This document shows, in pieces, positions 31,604 to 43,380 of a stretch of DNA of 64,000 nt. Under the pieces are notes generated by a model. It searched no databases, was not told the DNA's origin, and saw only the letters and a program-made list of their open reading frames with translations. The position numbers were made by a program, and so were the translations under genes. The first letter of the stretch is position 1; each line of letters begins with the position of its first letter. The stretch is from Phragmites australis (taxonomy: Eukaryota > Streptophyta > Magnoliopsida > Poales > Poaceae), in assembly GCF_958298935.1 (NCBI RefSeq), contig NC_084932.1, positions 16,533,501 through 16,597,500 on the forward strand, in the 5' to 3' direction.

Positions 31604-34582
31604 TGCAACACCCTAATTTTCCACTTTTGTAATTTCTCAAAATTTGCTAGACTTTAAGTTGAGTTTAATTTGAAAAAGGCAAAACCCTATTTTATAAAAA
31701 GAAAAACCAATTTGACATAGGATATATTTGAATATTGTGAATCCATGTTGTCCTTAGGCATGTAGGGTTTTTCTTTGTGTGGTATAATCTTTGTTTGGGT
31801 GAATTTGGTTCAAATTTCAACTTCAAATAAATTTAGAAAATCAAATTAAAAAGGAAAAAGATTAAACCTTACCTCGGGCCGCCTCCTCTTCTTTCCAGCC
31901 CACCCCCAGCGCCAGCCCACTCATCCTCATTTCCTTGGGCCGTGCCGCGTGCCCGAGTCAGCCTAGCCGCGCGCCTGCGCTCCTTCGAAGACACCCGCGC
32001 CGAAGTCGTCTTTGCATGAGTCGCTGCCAATGGAACCCTCGCGTCGGATTCATCCTCTCCAGCCCGAACTCTCGCCGCTGTGTCCAAGCGGGATTCCCAC
32101 CGCTACCTAAGAGACCTGGGCCCTCCCGAGACCAAATCCGGACGCCTATATAACCCTAGCTGCCCCCTCAATCTGTTCCCATCCCAAGCTCGCCAAGTTC
32201 CATAGCCCCTCGCCGAGTTTCGAGTTCTCCGAGCCGGCCATTGCCGCTGCCCTTGGGTGCTCTCGCCGCCGAGTCACCCCAGTGCCATGTTGTCCCAATT
32301 AAGCCATTGAGGAGCTTCGCTGTAGCTTCCTTAGCGCGTAGCCATCCTCACCTTCGTTGATCGACCACCAGAGCACCCTCGCCGACGAGATATGAGATTC
32401 TCCGCCGCCCTCGTCGTCGCCGACACCCCTCCAGTGCTTCTTTGCCTGAGGTAAGCCCCAAAACGGAGTCACCGTCATCTTCTAATCATGGTCCGCCGCT
32501 CGCCAGAGTTCCTTGGTCACTGGAGTGCCGTTCGGCGTGTTCTCCGGCCGTGCGCAGCCGCAATCCTTTCGCACGCCACCGAGAACCTCCCCCTCCGACC
32601 GCCGGTCTCACCCGAGCCGTTAGATCCATCTCGTACGGTCCAGATTAGAACATGCCGTATCCCTTTAGCACCCAATCAAACATCGCCACGTGTCATATGC
32701 CTAAACCCAGTCAGCCGCCTTCGCCACGTCACTATGCCACCTCAGCTGCCACCTCAATCTTCTTGCCTATGTGTCAAGCCCAGTCAGCAGACACGTATTA
32801 AAAGAGATTTTTCAATCTAAAAATAATTTCAGATAATTCCTTTAATTGGTAACTTTGCAGTCTAGCCCTTGAACTTTTCTATAATTACAAAAAGAGCCCT
32901 ATCTTTTACACTTAGGTCCTTGAACTTTTCTAAAATTGCATATAGGTCCTTCTATTTTTACAAAAAGGTCCCTAAAACTTTTTGTTAATTACAATAAGTC
33001 CTTCTCTTAATTAAAATAAACCCTAATCTTGTTTTTAGCATATCTATTTCATCGTATCTCCATTGCGCCGTTAAATTCATTTTTCAGTGCTATTTCTTTC
33101 TAGATAGGTTTTATCTTATTGTTTGTTTGTTTTATACTCTGTTCTTAGTGTATCTTGTTTGTGTGTTTGCCGGTTACTGTACGATTAGTAGACAACGCCC
33201 CGGATCAATTTGAGGAACATCAAGACCAGGAGCAAGAATACACTGAGCAGCAGCAAGGAGAAGGCAAGTGTCCTTGATCATCTTGAACCTAAGATTTTAA
33301 ATGTTTTGTTTTACAAAATTGCATGCAGTGTCAATCTGATGGGTAGTCACTTATGTTTGGGTTTTCCCTAGATTTTCTCTTATCATCCCTTGGAACCTAG
33401 ATGGTTTATGGTTAGGTATTTTTGTTGGGTAGATTGCTTAGCCATGCTTTTGGTACATTGGGAAGCTTCATAATCTTGACTAATGAACATATGCAACAAT
33501 GGTAGTTAATTTATTAATGGTCTAGCAACATGGAACCTTAGGCCTTGAGCATAGGGATGTTAGTGATAGTGGTCATGGTTATGATGTTGATTTAGTGTTT
33601 GCTCAAGTAACCTAAGTAAGGATCGGTTCATGGAGCGACAACCCAAGAAGTAACATACCAACCATGACGCTGATATGGGTATGGCATGACATACTAGTTA
33701 GAGTCTATCCAGTGTGTGTTGTGTTAGCACAAAAGGGGGCTTTTGGGTAGGAGTTTAGCTTGCGTAAATCCTGGCGGTGAAACCTAGTGGGCAGACACAT
33801 ACTGGATTAGTCTCTGGTTAGTGAAAAATGTCATTCAGTGATTCTTGGCGGTACACCACTGGCGTGTGTTAAGTGTTTCGCGAACACGGCAACATGGAAT
33901 TTACTAACTCGTGGGGAAAACTGGACAACCTATGTAGTGTAAAACTATTATAACAGTCGTGCTCATGGTTATGAGAGACATGGATCCTCACATGATTAGT
34001 GGGTTGTGGTTACGGGTTTGCTCATGGTTTTGGTTAATACAAGGAGTACTAGACGGTTGTGGTATGCAAGGTGGAGAGCCTTGTATGCTCGGTGATGAAC
34101 TATTTGGGATACATTTACTTAATAATTGTTTATTGCTTTTGAGTTCAAATATGTTTTCCTTACTCACGTTTATGCAAATACACTATGTGTTAGACTATTC
34201 TTGGTATAAGCCTGCATATCATTACTTTCTCACACTTGTTGATTACTCTATGTGCTCACCCTTGCTATCTCCGACAAATCATATGCTACTCAGTGGAAAA
34301 CTTCGGAGATTTCCAAGACGATGACTTGGCGTTCTAGGAGCGTGTCTTTCGGTTGGTGCTTGTGAAGTGATTGGTCGCCGGTGCTTTTGTCCCGCTGCCG
34401 TCGTTTAGATGCTGTCGTTTAGATTTTGAAGTAGTTTAGGTGAAGTCTCTATTGTAAGAAGTGAACGATTATAAGTTAAAGTATTGCTTTTGTTACTTTA
34501 CCTGTGACGTCCTTATGTGTGTTAAACTTCCTGGGCACACATAAGCCGCACTTGATTTTGTCCGTAAAAATCGTGTGTGACA
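31604..34582 (+). mobile_element. Solo LTR Z of a Tekay-type chromovirus
   Basis: A 2979-bp LTR, TGCAACACCC to GTGTGACA, with a perfect TCCCA duplication (31599-31603 and 34583-34587). The uninterrupted sequence in the Y 5' LTR (about 9945) confirms the empty site. It is the same subfamily as the X LTR. A solo LTR arises when the two LTRs of a full element recombine. The TATATAA box is at 32147 and a GAG/GTAAGC donor-like site at 32450. Confidence 0.92.
32147..32153 (+). promoter_or_regulatory. TATA box in solo LTR Z
   Basis: TATATAA followed by the GC-rich leader; equivalent to 28290 in X. Confidence 0.55.
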
Positions 34583-37132
34583 TCCCACCTGGGCCCGACC
34601 ACTCCGGCCCATCCACCCGCACTGCATCTCCCTAGGCCACGCACGCGTGCCTCATCCCAGTCGGTGACTTTTCCACCACAGACTGAAGACGCCCCCGCTC
34701 CTTGCTGCTTTCACCGCGTGTCGTCGCCACGAGGGTCCGCGCCCGTCGTCATCCATATGGACTCCACCTAAGACCAGCTCAAGTACGTCGTGCCGTCATT
34801 CTTTTCCAAGCTGCCCATGCCTCCTCCTCTGCCTATTAATAGTGACCGAGTTCCCCTCGCTCTCCCTTGTTTCAATCCCGTCAAGTTCTGAGAGCCGCCA
34901 TTACCTCCTCTCGCCGCCAGCTTGTCTTGCCACCTCCTCAAGCCATGTTGTGCCCTAGGTAAGTTCGCCATGCCAACCTGATGCTCCCCCTCCGCTCGTC
35001 ATTGACCACTGTGCATTGGAGCACGGTTCCAGCCATCCTCCGGTGAGTCTACCGGTGTGCTCAAGCTTCCACAACCATTCTTGCCATCTCCTCCGGTGCC
35101 ATCACAACCCAGCCATCCTATCTGAGATCAAAGGCCAAGATTAGATCTATTATATACCCCTTCGTTAGCCAATCACCCTTTGCCATGGGTCATACTTAAA
35201 TCCAATTAGTACATGTGCCATGTCAGCCCACCACATCGTTGTCCATGTCAGCAACTCTACTGACTTGTCAACCCACATGTCAGCCACGTGTGCGCCACGC
35301 AAGCCAACCGAGCCCAATCGGCCCTAGATTTACAGGCCTCTTGTAAATTTAAATAATTAGATCTAGGTCCTAATTTTTTATAGAAAGCCCCTTAGACATT
35401 TTAAATATTAATTTTAGGTCCTATCTTTTACAAAAAATTGGCTAGACTTTAATAAATTAGATCTTGGCCCTGGTTATTTTGCAGAAAAGTCCTTGGAACT
35501 TTAAAGTCTCATATGTTTTTCATTTTAGCTCCGATTTGAGTGATTCTTGCGCTCAAATTTTTCTGAAAATAGGATTTATCCAATCATGCCAGTTTTAGGT
35601 ATCAATTCTCATATCTTTATAGTAGTTTTCCCTTGCTAACGTCCAGATATCTACAACCTTATCCTTCCCCGAAAAACTTCAGTCAAATTCTATCCTCCTG
35701 GTCTAGGCCAATCCAAAATCCCAGTCTTTCATTCTATTCATTTTTTTTACAATTTGGAGTGTATTTGGTGTTTATTCGATGTTGCTTTTGTATGTCGATA
35801 GAATTGTGATTAGTCAACAACACTTCTGATCTGTTTGAGGGATTTCAAGACCAAAAGTTCGACAACACTGAACAGCATTGGGTAAAAGGCAAATGTCCTT
35901 GATCATCTTGAACCAATGTTTTAAATGTTTTCCTCAAAAAATTGCATGTAATGTCTGTCGACTTGATGGGTAGTCACCTATATTAGGGTTTACCTAGTAC
36001 TTCCTTTACATTCCTTGAAGCCTAAGTGGTAGTTGATAGAGTCTCTTGGGTAGAATTGCTTAGCCATGCTTTTGGGATGTTGGGAAAGTGTCACATACAT
36101 GCTTAGTGGACACATATGCAATAGTGATGCCGAACTTGATTTAGTAACATGACCCTGGCAAGGAGTTGGTTTGATAATGGTGATTCATATGGTGGGCTTG
36201 TGGATACGTTCCAAGCAGTGGTGTTAGGTGTTGTTGGTTATTTTCCCTGTTGGATAGTCCTTGCTCAAGTGTCACATATAAGGACCAATTCATGGAGCGA
36301 CAACCCAAGAAATACCGTTCAAACACGAGGCCGATATGGGTAAGGCTTAGCATATCGATTAGACACTTGGCTATCATTCGTTGGAGTACCAGGACTTAAT
36401 TGATAGACCATACTTCATAGTGATCTCCTAGCGACACACCACTGGCGTGTGTTCAGTGTCTTGCAAACATGGCAACATGGATATCACGACTCGTGGCTAA
36501 AAGTTGGACAACCTCTGCACAGTGTAAAACTGTTATAACAGCCGTGGCCACGGTTATGGGAGGCTTGGATCCTCACATGATTAGTTGGTTATGGATGTGG
36601 GTTTGGTTATGGTTTGTAAGGTGGTTAGCCTTGGGTAGTTGTTGGGTTGTTGGGTTATATTCACTTAATAATTACTTAATACTTTTGAATTACTTTTACT
36701 GTTTTCTTTACTCGCATTTACTCAAATATACCATGTGTTAGCCTATTCTTATTATAAGCCTATATATCATTATTCTCTTGTACACTTGATGAGTGCGTCA
36801 TGTGCTCACACTTGCTATCTTCTTTATGCCATGCGACATGTGTGGTGCTATTTAGTGAGTGAATATGTTGAAGACTATCAAGACGAGGTTGTTATGTTCT
36901 AAGCGCGTGTCTCCTGGTCAGTTACCTGCGGTGTTGTTGTGCATGTGCTTCTGTTCCGATGCAGATATCTTCATGGAAGAAAATATATGTCAAATGCTGT
37001 AAGAGTTAACGTTTATTCTATAAAAGTATTGCTTTTGGTATTTCACCTATGACGTCCTTATGTGTATTGAACATCCTGGGCACACATAACTTGCATCTGG
37101 TTTTGTCCATTAAAACCGGGTGTGACAAAACA

Positions 37133-37919
37133 TGAATAAAATAGAATGATAGGAACATAGATAAGCATCACAAGCAATCATATTAACTGTGACATTGTAT
37201 GACCCCTTCACATACTGATCTCCATCACCATGGTCCCTTTCCTCTGGGTCATCATGCTTCGAGTCTCCATGGTTATATGCTAGTCTACTACTCCTAATAG
37301 TACTAGACAAATTACATGAGAACATAAAGCATCATAAGTCAGCACGCAAGCTGTTATACAATAACATGACAGTCTTTGGCTGTAATTAACCATGATTCGC
37401 GGGCCATGAATTACACACATGCATCATATACACATAAAGGCCATACTTTTCACATTGTTCCCTACAAAAATAAGTTAAGCATAGAATCGAATTCTAACAG
37501 GATGATGAAAACATGTTATCCTTCCCTAGGCTCGGATAGCACAACGGTCCCGCTAGCCAGTTAGTGGGTGGGGGTCGAGGGGGAAGCCGCCCCCTCCCCC
37601 ATGGAGTTTAGGACAGTGCTCTAAAAACCTCTCAGTAATACATAGATCGTATCTATGAAATCGCTGTGAAAATCTCATCAAATTGATCATATCAAGCCGA
37701 TTCTGAGTCATTCACAATGCCTCAAATTCCATTGGATCAATCCTATTGATCATTGTGTGAGGTTTTCTGGAATCGATGACAACACACACAACCTCGATCT
37801 GTTGTTCTTCTAACCATGCAGCGGCACATGTTGTTTGCCCCAATGGTGATTCCAGCCAGTAGGAGCAAGTCGCACGCGCGACCAGGTGGGAAAGTGAGCT
37901 AATCCTTTGGTCATATGGT
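37133..37919 (-). other. 5' leader of Copia copy 1, distal part
   Basis: Continues the Copia leader broken at 9414 and aligns with about 53330-54010 in copy 3. It carries an extra segment of about 95 bp (37546-37640) with a GC-rich dyad. At 37919, in GTCATATGG, it stops and joins integrase sequence of copy 2; the rest of its leader, primer site and 5' LTR are gone. Confidence 0.75.
37546..37640. repeat. Insertion with GC-rich dyad in Copia leader
   Basis: Absent at the matching place in copy 3 (near 53745). It contains GAGGGGG at 37577-37583 and CCCCCTC at 37590-37596, a 7-bp perfect stem with a 6-base loop. Origin unknown. Confidence 0.45.
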
Positions 37920-38340
37920 GATTCCACATTGCTTTAGATGATCACCAAACTCACGCTTAAAATATTCACCCCCGCGATCTGATCGCCGAAATTTAATTGT
38001 CTTGCCCATTTGGTTGTGTACCTCATTTTTTAACTCCTTGAACTTTTCAAAGGATTTAGACTTGTGCTTCATAAAGTAGATGTAACCATATTTACTAAAA
38101 TCGTCGATGAAAGTAATGAATAACTGAAAACCACCTCTAGCTATCGAACTCATTGGTCTACATTTTTGTATGTACAAGGGCCAACAATTCATTCGCCCTC
38201 TCACTTTGACCGGTGAAAGACGTCTTAGTCATCTTACCAAGTAAACAAGATTCACATGTATCAAATGATTTGAAATCAAATGAAGCAAGGAGACCATCTT
38301 TATGGAGCTTCTCCATGCGCCTCTGATTTATATGACCCAA
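37920..38340 (-). pseudogene. Copia integrase fragment (copy 2)
   Basis: Frame 37911-38204 has F-I-D-D-F-S-K-Y-G-Y with the first catalytic Asp and R-R-S-D-R-G-G-E-Y with the second. Frame 38158-38340 contributes the zinc-binding part (C-E-S-C-L-L-G-K-M-T-K). The segment with the catalytic Glu is missing beyond the left junction, so the core is cut in two. Confidence 0.85.
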
Positions 38341-38499
38341 GCAACAATGCCAAACATAAGTAAATTGAATAAGTTGTTCTTTATTATGACTTCAAAATCA
38401 CTATCTTCTTCTGAAATGAAGAAGAAATAATGTTTTCTGCCCAAGGCTGGAACATAATAACAATTATTTAATTCAAAACTAATCCTGAGGCTAATGACA

Positions 38500-39520
38500 A
38501 GGTGTAAGTGCCAACAGCCAGCGCAGCAACCTTTTCTCCATCACTGACACGAATATCCACCTCACCTCTTGTAATACTTCTAGTCTTTCTTAGTCCCTGC
38601 AACGATTTGCAAGTATGAATCATCACACTGGTATAAAATACCCATGAATCATTAGGTCGAATAGCAAGATTAATTTCAATAACATTTTTACCTAAATTGG
38701 AAGTCTCACTTTCCTTCTTCTTCTTCTTGAGTTATTCCAAGTACAGCTTGCAGTTCCTCCGCCAATAGCTAGGCTTGTGGTAGTGGTGGCAAGCATCAGC
38801 GGGAGCAGGGCCAGCCTTGGACTTTCCAACAGGTTTAGGCTTAGAGCTTGAGATCTCATATGAAGTCTTAGCCATGGCCTTACGCTTTCTCTTCTTACTG
38901 TCTTTCTGAACCACCACCACATGACTAGAGTTTTTCTTAATGCTTTCCTCAGCAGTCTTTAGCAACCTATGCAATTCAGCCATTCTTTTCTCAATGCTAT
39001 TCATATGAAAGTTTAGAATAAATGGTTCGAAGTTCGCAGGGAGTGACTAGAGAATCACATTAGTAGTTAATTCTAGGCTAAAGGGAAAACCATGTTGTTC
39101 CAAGCTTTCAATGTAACTGATCATCTTGATCACATGAGGACTGACTGGTTATCGTCTGCCAACCTGCACGCAAACAAGGAATTTGAGGTGCTGTACCTCT
39201 AAGTCCTAGCTTGGTTCTCAAATATGCCACAGAGTATTCTCATATTGCTTCTGAACCTCAGAGTTCATTGTGGCAAGCATGAGACAGCTAACATAAAGTG
39301 CATCATTGGTGTGCTTCTCATAAGCCCGCTTTCCAGCTGCTATGGCACCCTCTTTTGGTTCAAAAGGATAGGGAACCTCTAGAATATATTCCTTTTTCTC
39401 TTGCTTGAGAACAATTCTCATATTACAATACCAATCAATAATTTTTGTTCCAAAAAGCTTTTCTTTTTCAAGAATTGATCGCAAGTTAAAACTGGAAGCG
39501 TTACTAGTGGTAGGTTCCAT
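38500..39520 (-). pseudogene. Copia gag and protease region (copy 2)
   Basis: Gag starts at 39520 (M-E-P-T-T-S-N-A-S-S-F-N-L) with W-Y-C-N-M-R-I-V-L-K-Q-E-K; the body runs through a frameshift near 39215 to 38732-39004, ending in a degenerate zinc knuckle (C-H-H-Y-H-K-P-S-Y). Protease sequence follows at about 38500-38700, where the active-site D-T-G of copy 1 has become unreadable. Closely similar to 7733-8901. Confidence 0.8.
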
Positions 39521-40617
39521 GGTCTACAACAGAAAATAAACATGCAAATCAGCACTGAGTTTATGTGAATTTTCTATTAAACAACTTAACAGAAGATGCT
39601 CCACTATATGTTTTACAACCGCTTTCCCTCTAACGACATATAATGTTCCAAGATCCATATTCATTTAAGTTCTAGTGAGCTTTGGCATCACCGCTAGAAA
39701 CCTAGTGATGTAGGTAAGGAACAACTTGCTAATCACATCCCTATGTGACTCTTGTTTGTTGGGTGGCATCGAATGCCTTGGCGCCCAATGCCATGCGCCA
39801 AAGCCCAAAACTATTTTGATAGCTTTGTTAAGTAAACCAACACTATGCAACAGATGTCCGACATCCATCCTATTTAGTAAGATAGTTGAAGGTACCCTAC
39901 TTTAATAGACCTACCACACAACAATCAAATTTTAATGGGTGCAGCTGTTGGAAGGGCATCAATTACTCGTAATTTTTCTGAGGGAAACTATTCTATCATA
40001 ATAATCATATCTACCACATATTAAACATGAAAGAATAGTAGGACAGGAACATAAAAAACATCATAGATAATCAGATTAATTATGACATAGTATGGCCCTT
40101 CCCATGGTGATCTCCACCGCCAAGCTTCATGTCCTTATAGCCATCATGCTCGAAGGTTCCATGATCATATACTAAGCTACTACACCTAATAGCTAGAAAT
40201 GAATTACATGAAAATATCAAGTATCACATGTCAACACGCAGGCCATTATACAATAACACGATAGCCATAGACTGCAATTAACCATGACACGCAGGCCACC
40301 AAATTGCATACATGCATCACATACATAATAAGACCATACCAATCACATCATTCTAGCTATGTAGCGATGTGCGCTGTTAGCCCTGATGGTGATTCCAGCC
40401 GGTAGAGGCAAGCCACACGTGCAGCCAGGTGGGAGAGCAAGGTAATCTTTTAGTCATATGGTTCCATCGATTCACACCTCATCTGACCCCTATTACATCA
40501 AATAGCACATCACCCGATTAATCACATGAATCGATCATAAGAACACAAATAGATCCAATCCATTACTACAACATATCAACTATATGTGACTGATCCAGAT
40601 AAAAAACTATGCATATA
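39521..40617 (-). other. 5' leader of Copia copy 2
   Basis: About 1.1 kb of non-coding leader between the primer-binding site and gag, alignable with copies 1 and 3. It contains the conserved block about 39600-39900 (matching 9000-9300 and 52920-53220). Confidence 0.75.
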
Positions 40618-40630
40618 GGCTCTGATACCA
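40618..40630 (-). other. Primer-binding site of Copia copy 2
   Basis: TGGTATCAGAGCC on the minus strand, one base from the LTR end (...CCCCAACA). Complementary to initiator-Met tRNA. Confidence 0.85.
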
Positions 40631-40631
40631 C

Positions 40632-41110
40632 TGTTGGGGAACGACTAGGCTACGCTAAGACAAAGCAAATTTCTCTACCGTGTTCAACCAAGAAACCATG
40701 CGAGTAGGGGATCATGGATTGTTACTGCTAGATGTGTAGTGCAGCGGAAGAAGAGTCGTTTGCATCCATGAAGAGGAAGTAGTCGATCATGTTGATCACC
40801 TCGTTGACCATGAAGATGAAGTAGTCGATCCCGTCATAGTGTCCTTATCACCGATCAGCACAGCAGCGCCTCCACAATATCCACACACAGGGATGAAATG
40901 CCATACACTGGTGTGCTAGCACCGCATCCAACTAGGGTTTCGTAGGGAGTTCTGGAAGAGGTGGTGACCAAGATTTTGGTGGTCAGATCAACTATTGCAC
41001 CCATGGCTCCTACCTCCTCTTATATAGAGTACACTAATTGGCCTTTAATCATATTAAAACCCATAATGACTCCAAACCCTCATTTAATCATATTAAATTC
41101 CACTTGCAGA
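40632..41110 (-). repeat. 5' LTR fragment of Copia copy 2
   Basis: Last about 480 bp of the LTR (minus strand ...CAACA end at 40632), with TATATAA at 41020-41026 in the same context as copy 1. The upstream about 1 kb is lost at the junction with element B; the exact break is between about 41095 and 41150. Confidence 0.75.
41020..41026 (-). promoter_or_regulatory. TATA box in Copia copy 2 LTR
   Basis: TATATAA on the minus strand, context CTCTATATAAGAGGAGG, shared with 4526 and 59742. Confidence 0.6.
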
Positions 41111-41129
41111 TACAGTCTGCATATATGAT

Positions 41130-43280
41130 CGTCTCTAAGACATATCACCAACACGCGCGACCTCATTGAAGAATTCATGGCAGCTGGGGTGTGGCCTTTA
41201 AGTGAAGGGTGGTCCATCCCTTGCTTCTGCTCGAAAAGACCGAAGGGACTCTGCCACCCCCAGCTCGACGTTAGAGGGTTTACTTGTATGTTCACTGAGC
41301 CCTTCTTTTTATTTCTCTTCGATTATCGATCGTTCTTAGGTTATGCCTTGTGTAACAGATTTGACAGCAGCGGAGGTAGAAGATGAAGCCATGCTTCTTC
41401 TTGGGAAATACACCCAAGTTGAGGCTCAAATCTGTGTCAAACAGGCCACTGGTCACCGGCTCAATCGGATTTTTGAGCTATGGGGGCTCACTTACCAGGA
41501 CAGGACAAAGTTGTCCACATCCTCAACGGCTCATGCCAAAGGTGGTCTCTCTTCAAATGCTGATATCGGTGAAGCCTCTGCCACTATAATTCAGAGGAAA
41601 ATAAAAAATGGGGACCCTCTGGCTGAAGGAGCCAGAAGGAAGAAAGCTCTCCCTTAAGGTAAGGCCTTGCCCAACTGCCTTCGATGATTTGAGGGGTGCA
41701 GAAGACCTCAGAGGCTCCGAAGCCATTCCTGTTTTACCCCTTCGACAGGCGCCCCCAAAGGATGCACCAGAAGTCCCTATAGTTTTATAGTAGTATGCTA
41801 CTATTGCACAAGTGAATCCCCCTGCTCAGCGATGATGAGGAAAACGAGTGTTCGACCTGCAAGTTGCTACAGGACCAGTGGTGGAAGAATGGGGAAAACC
41901 AATGAGCATAATGATTCCAAAGGAGCGGGAATTGAGTCATCCCCCAATTCATCATCCAGCTCTAGCTCTAGCTCCAGCTCGACCGAAGCTAACAGAGACA
42001 CAAAGACTGGAGAAGAGGGGAATGCTTCACCACCTCGACCCCATCGTGCCGGAAAGGATCTCATGTCTGTTAGCTCCTCATGTGATGCTAAGGTAATAGC
42101 ATTCAGGATTGCTTCATTTCAACTGAGTTTGGGGAAGGTGAAAGATGTAAAGAAAATATTCAACAGTTTCATCCTTCCTAAGCTCGAGATACAACTGGCG
42201 CTAAAACCTACCTCTAAACTCATAGACGCCTTCGACGTGGTGGTTGCAAAGTTATTTTGACTTATCATTAGGCTATCCTTCGCATGCCCGTTCTTATATT
42301 GTTGTACTCTGCACATGTTATGCTTCTCTCACGCACTCTACGCAAACAAGCAGAGCAAGCTGAAGGTCACACGAAGGGCATGGAGGCCTTGAAGACCATG
42401 TATCTTGTGCAGGAGGAAGAAGCCAGGTCAAGAAAAAGGATTACGTCCAACAAACGAAGCAGGTTGTTCTGCACTAGCAAGAGCTTGAAAAAGAAGTGGC
42501 CAGTCTTCACTCGGGTATGCAAGACCTTGAACAAAAGGTAATGACCCTTCGCGCAAGTGCTGAGGCATCTGAAGTCAGCGTATCAGAGCTTCAAGCTCTT
42601 TACGATGTTGAAAGAGCTGAAAACCAATAGTTACACAAAGCGTTGCAAGAGGTGAAGCAATTCTCCTGCGATGGTATTAAAGAGTGGGTAGACGTCCTAG
42701 AGCCGATGGCAGTCAAGGCTAGCAAAGCTATCAACTAGACTCTTGAAAAACTAGGTGCATTAGTCGTGGCTCCAACACTCAAGGAAGTTGATCTGGGCAA
42801 CCTTCTCAATTGGATCATTGAGTCTTCTAGCAGCCTTCAAATTGTAGCCCAACTATATGGTGACTTCTGCACCATGGTATCAGCTCTGAGCCTCATCCAA
42901 TCAATTGAGTTGACTGGCTGCAACAATCACAAGGACCTTCAGAGCCAATCAATATGTTATCCTCCGGATTTGTCCACTGGAGCAGTGTTGAAGGCATCGT
43001 GCGCTTCTGCGAGATCATTTACAAACAATTACTGCTGTAAGCATGGGTGTGATCTGGCCCATCAAGAGGTGGAGAATAACCGTCTTCAAGTAAGTGTGTT
43101 TCGGTACCTTCGAATCCGTTTGATCATTTCTCCACATATTTTTCATTTGTTTTTGCTACATGCTATCATGAAGACCAAAGGTGCTCCATCTTCTATGGGA
43201 ACTTCCACTGAAGGAGCCCCGCAATCTGCCTATCTACAAAGCATTGGCACACGAGCAGGTGTGAGCAATGAGTGACGTAT
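41130..43280 (+). pseudogene. Antisense additional ORF of element B (Transposase_28-like, N-terminus lost)
   Basis: Opposite to pol. Pieces: 41177-41386 (A-A-G-V-W-P-L-S-E-G-W), 41343-41657 (E-D-E-A-M-L-L-L-G, L-N-R-I-F-E-L-W-G), 41832-42260 (poly-Ser, then a charged stretch), 42284-42760 (Glu/Lys-rich, coiled-coil-like) and 42766-43275 (L-N-W-I-I-E, then Cys-rich). This order matches the middle and C-terminal parts of the antisense ORF type of element A. Splice-like sites: AAG/GTAAGG at 41658, CAA/GTAAGT at about 43088, GCGCAG at 43380. Stops lie at 42628 and 42736. The N-terminal motifs are missing at the Copia junction. Family function is unknown. Confidence 0.65.
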
Positions 43281-43380
43281 TGTCATGAGTTTGAAATGCT
43301 CTATGATGCTTGAAGCATGTAATATACACGTTTGTTTAACTTCTTATTAAATATTTTGACAACCTTGGCTTCCTGCGCAG

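Larger units (their letters stand above)
9415..37127 (+). mobile_element. Composite element Y (Tekay-type chromovirus) with nested elements
   Basis: Bounded by 5-bp target duplications AAACA (9410-9414 and 37128-37132) and by perfect 8-bp inverted ends TGTCACAC/GTGTGACA. Left LTR 9415-11605 and right LTR 31080-37127 are copies of each other; between them only about 380 bp (30702-31079) are recognisably Y's own interior. The rest is element A, chromovirus X, and solo LTR Z inside the right LTR. The flanks rejoin as one continuous Copia leader, which shows the entire block derives from one original insertion. Confidence 0.85.
31080..37127 (+). repeat. 3' LTR of element Y, interrupted by solo LTR Z
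   Basis: Two pieces, 31080-31603 and 34588-37127, form a 3064-bp LTR once Z and one target copy are removed. It runs from TGTCACACC to GGTGTGACA. Compared with the 5' LTR (9415-11605) it keeps about 200 bp around 35890-36095 and the last 660 bp that are lost there. Confidence 0.88.
37920..41110 (-). mobile_element. Ty1/Copia copy 2, partial (integrase to 5' LTR)
   Basis: Minus-strand: 5' LTR fragment (40632-about 41110), primer site (40618-40630), leader (39521-40617), gag (38732-39520), protease region (about 38500-38730), integrase (37920-38340). RT, RNase H and 3' LTR are missing because the integrase is fused to copy 1's leader. The LTR is cut near 41110, where element B's antisense ORF starts. 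Confidence 0.85.

Noticed and set aside
31869..32820. Open frames in the leader of LTR Z
   Set aside because: Not conserved in the equivalent part of X (28000-28700); leader composition explains them.
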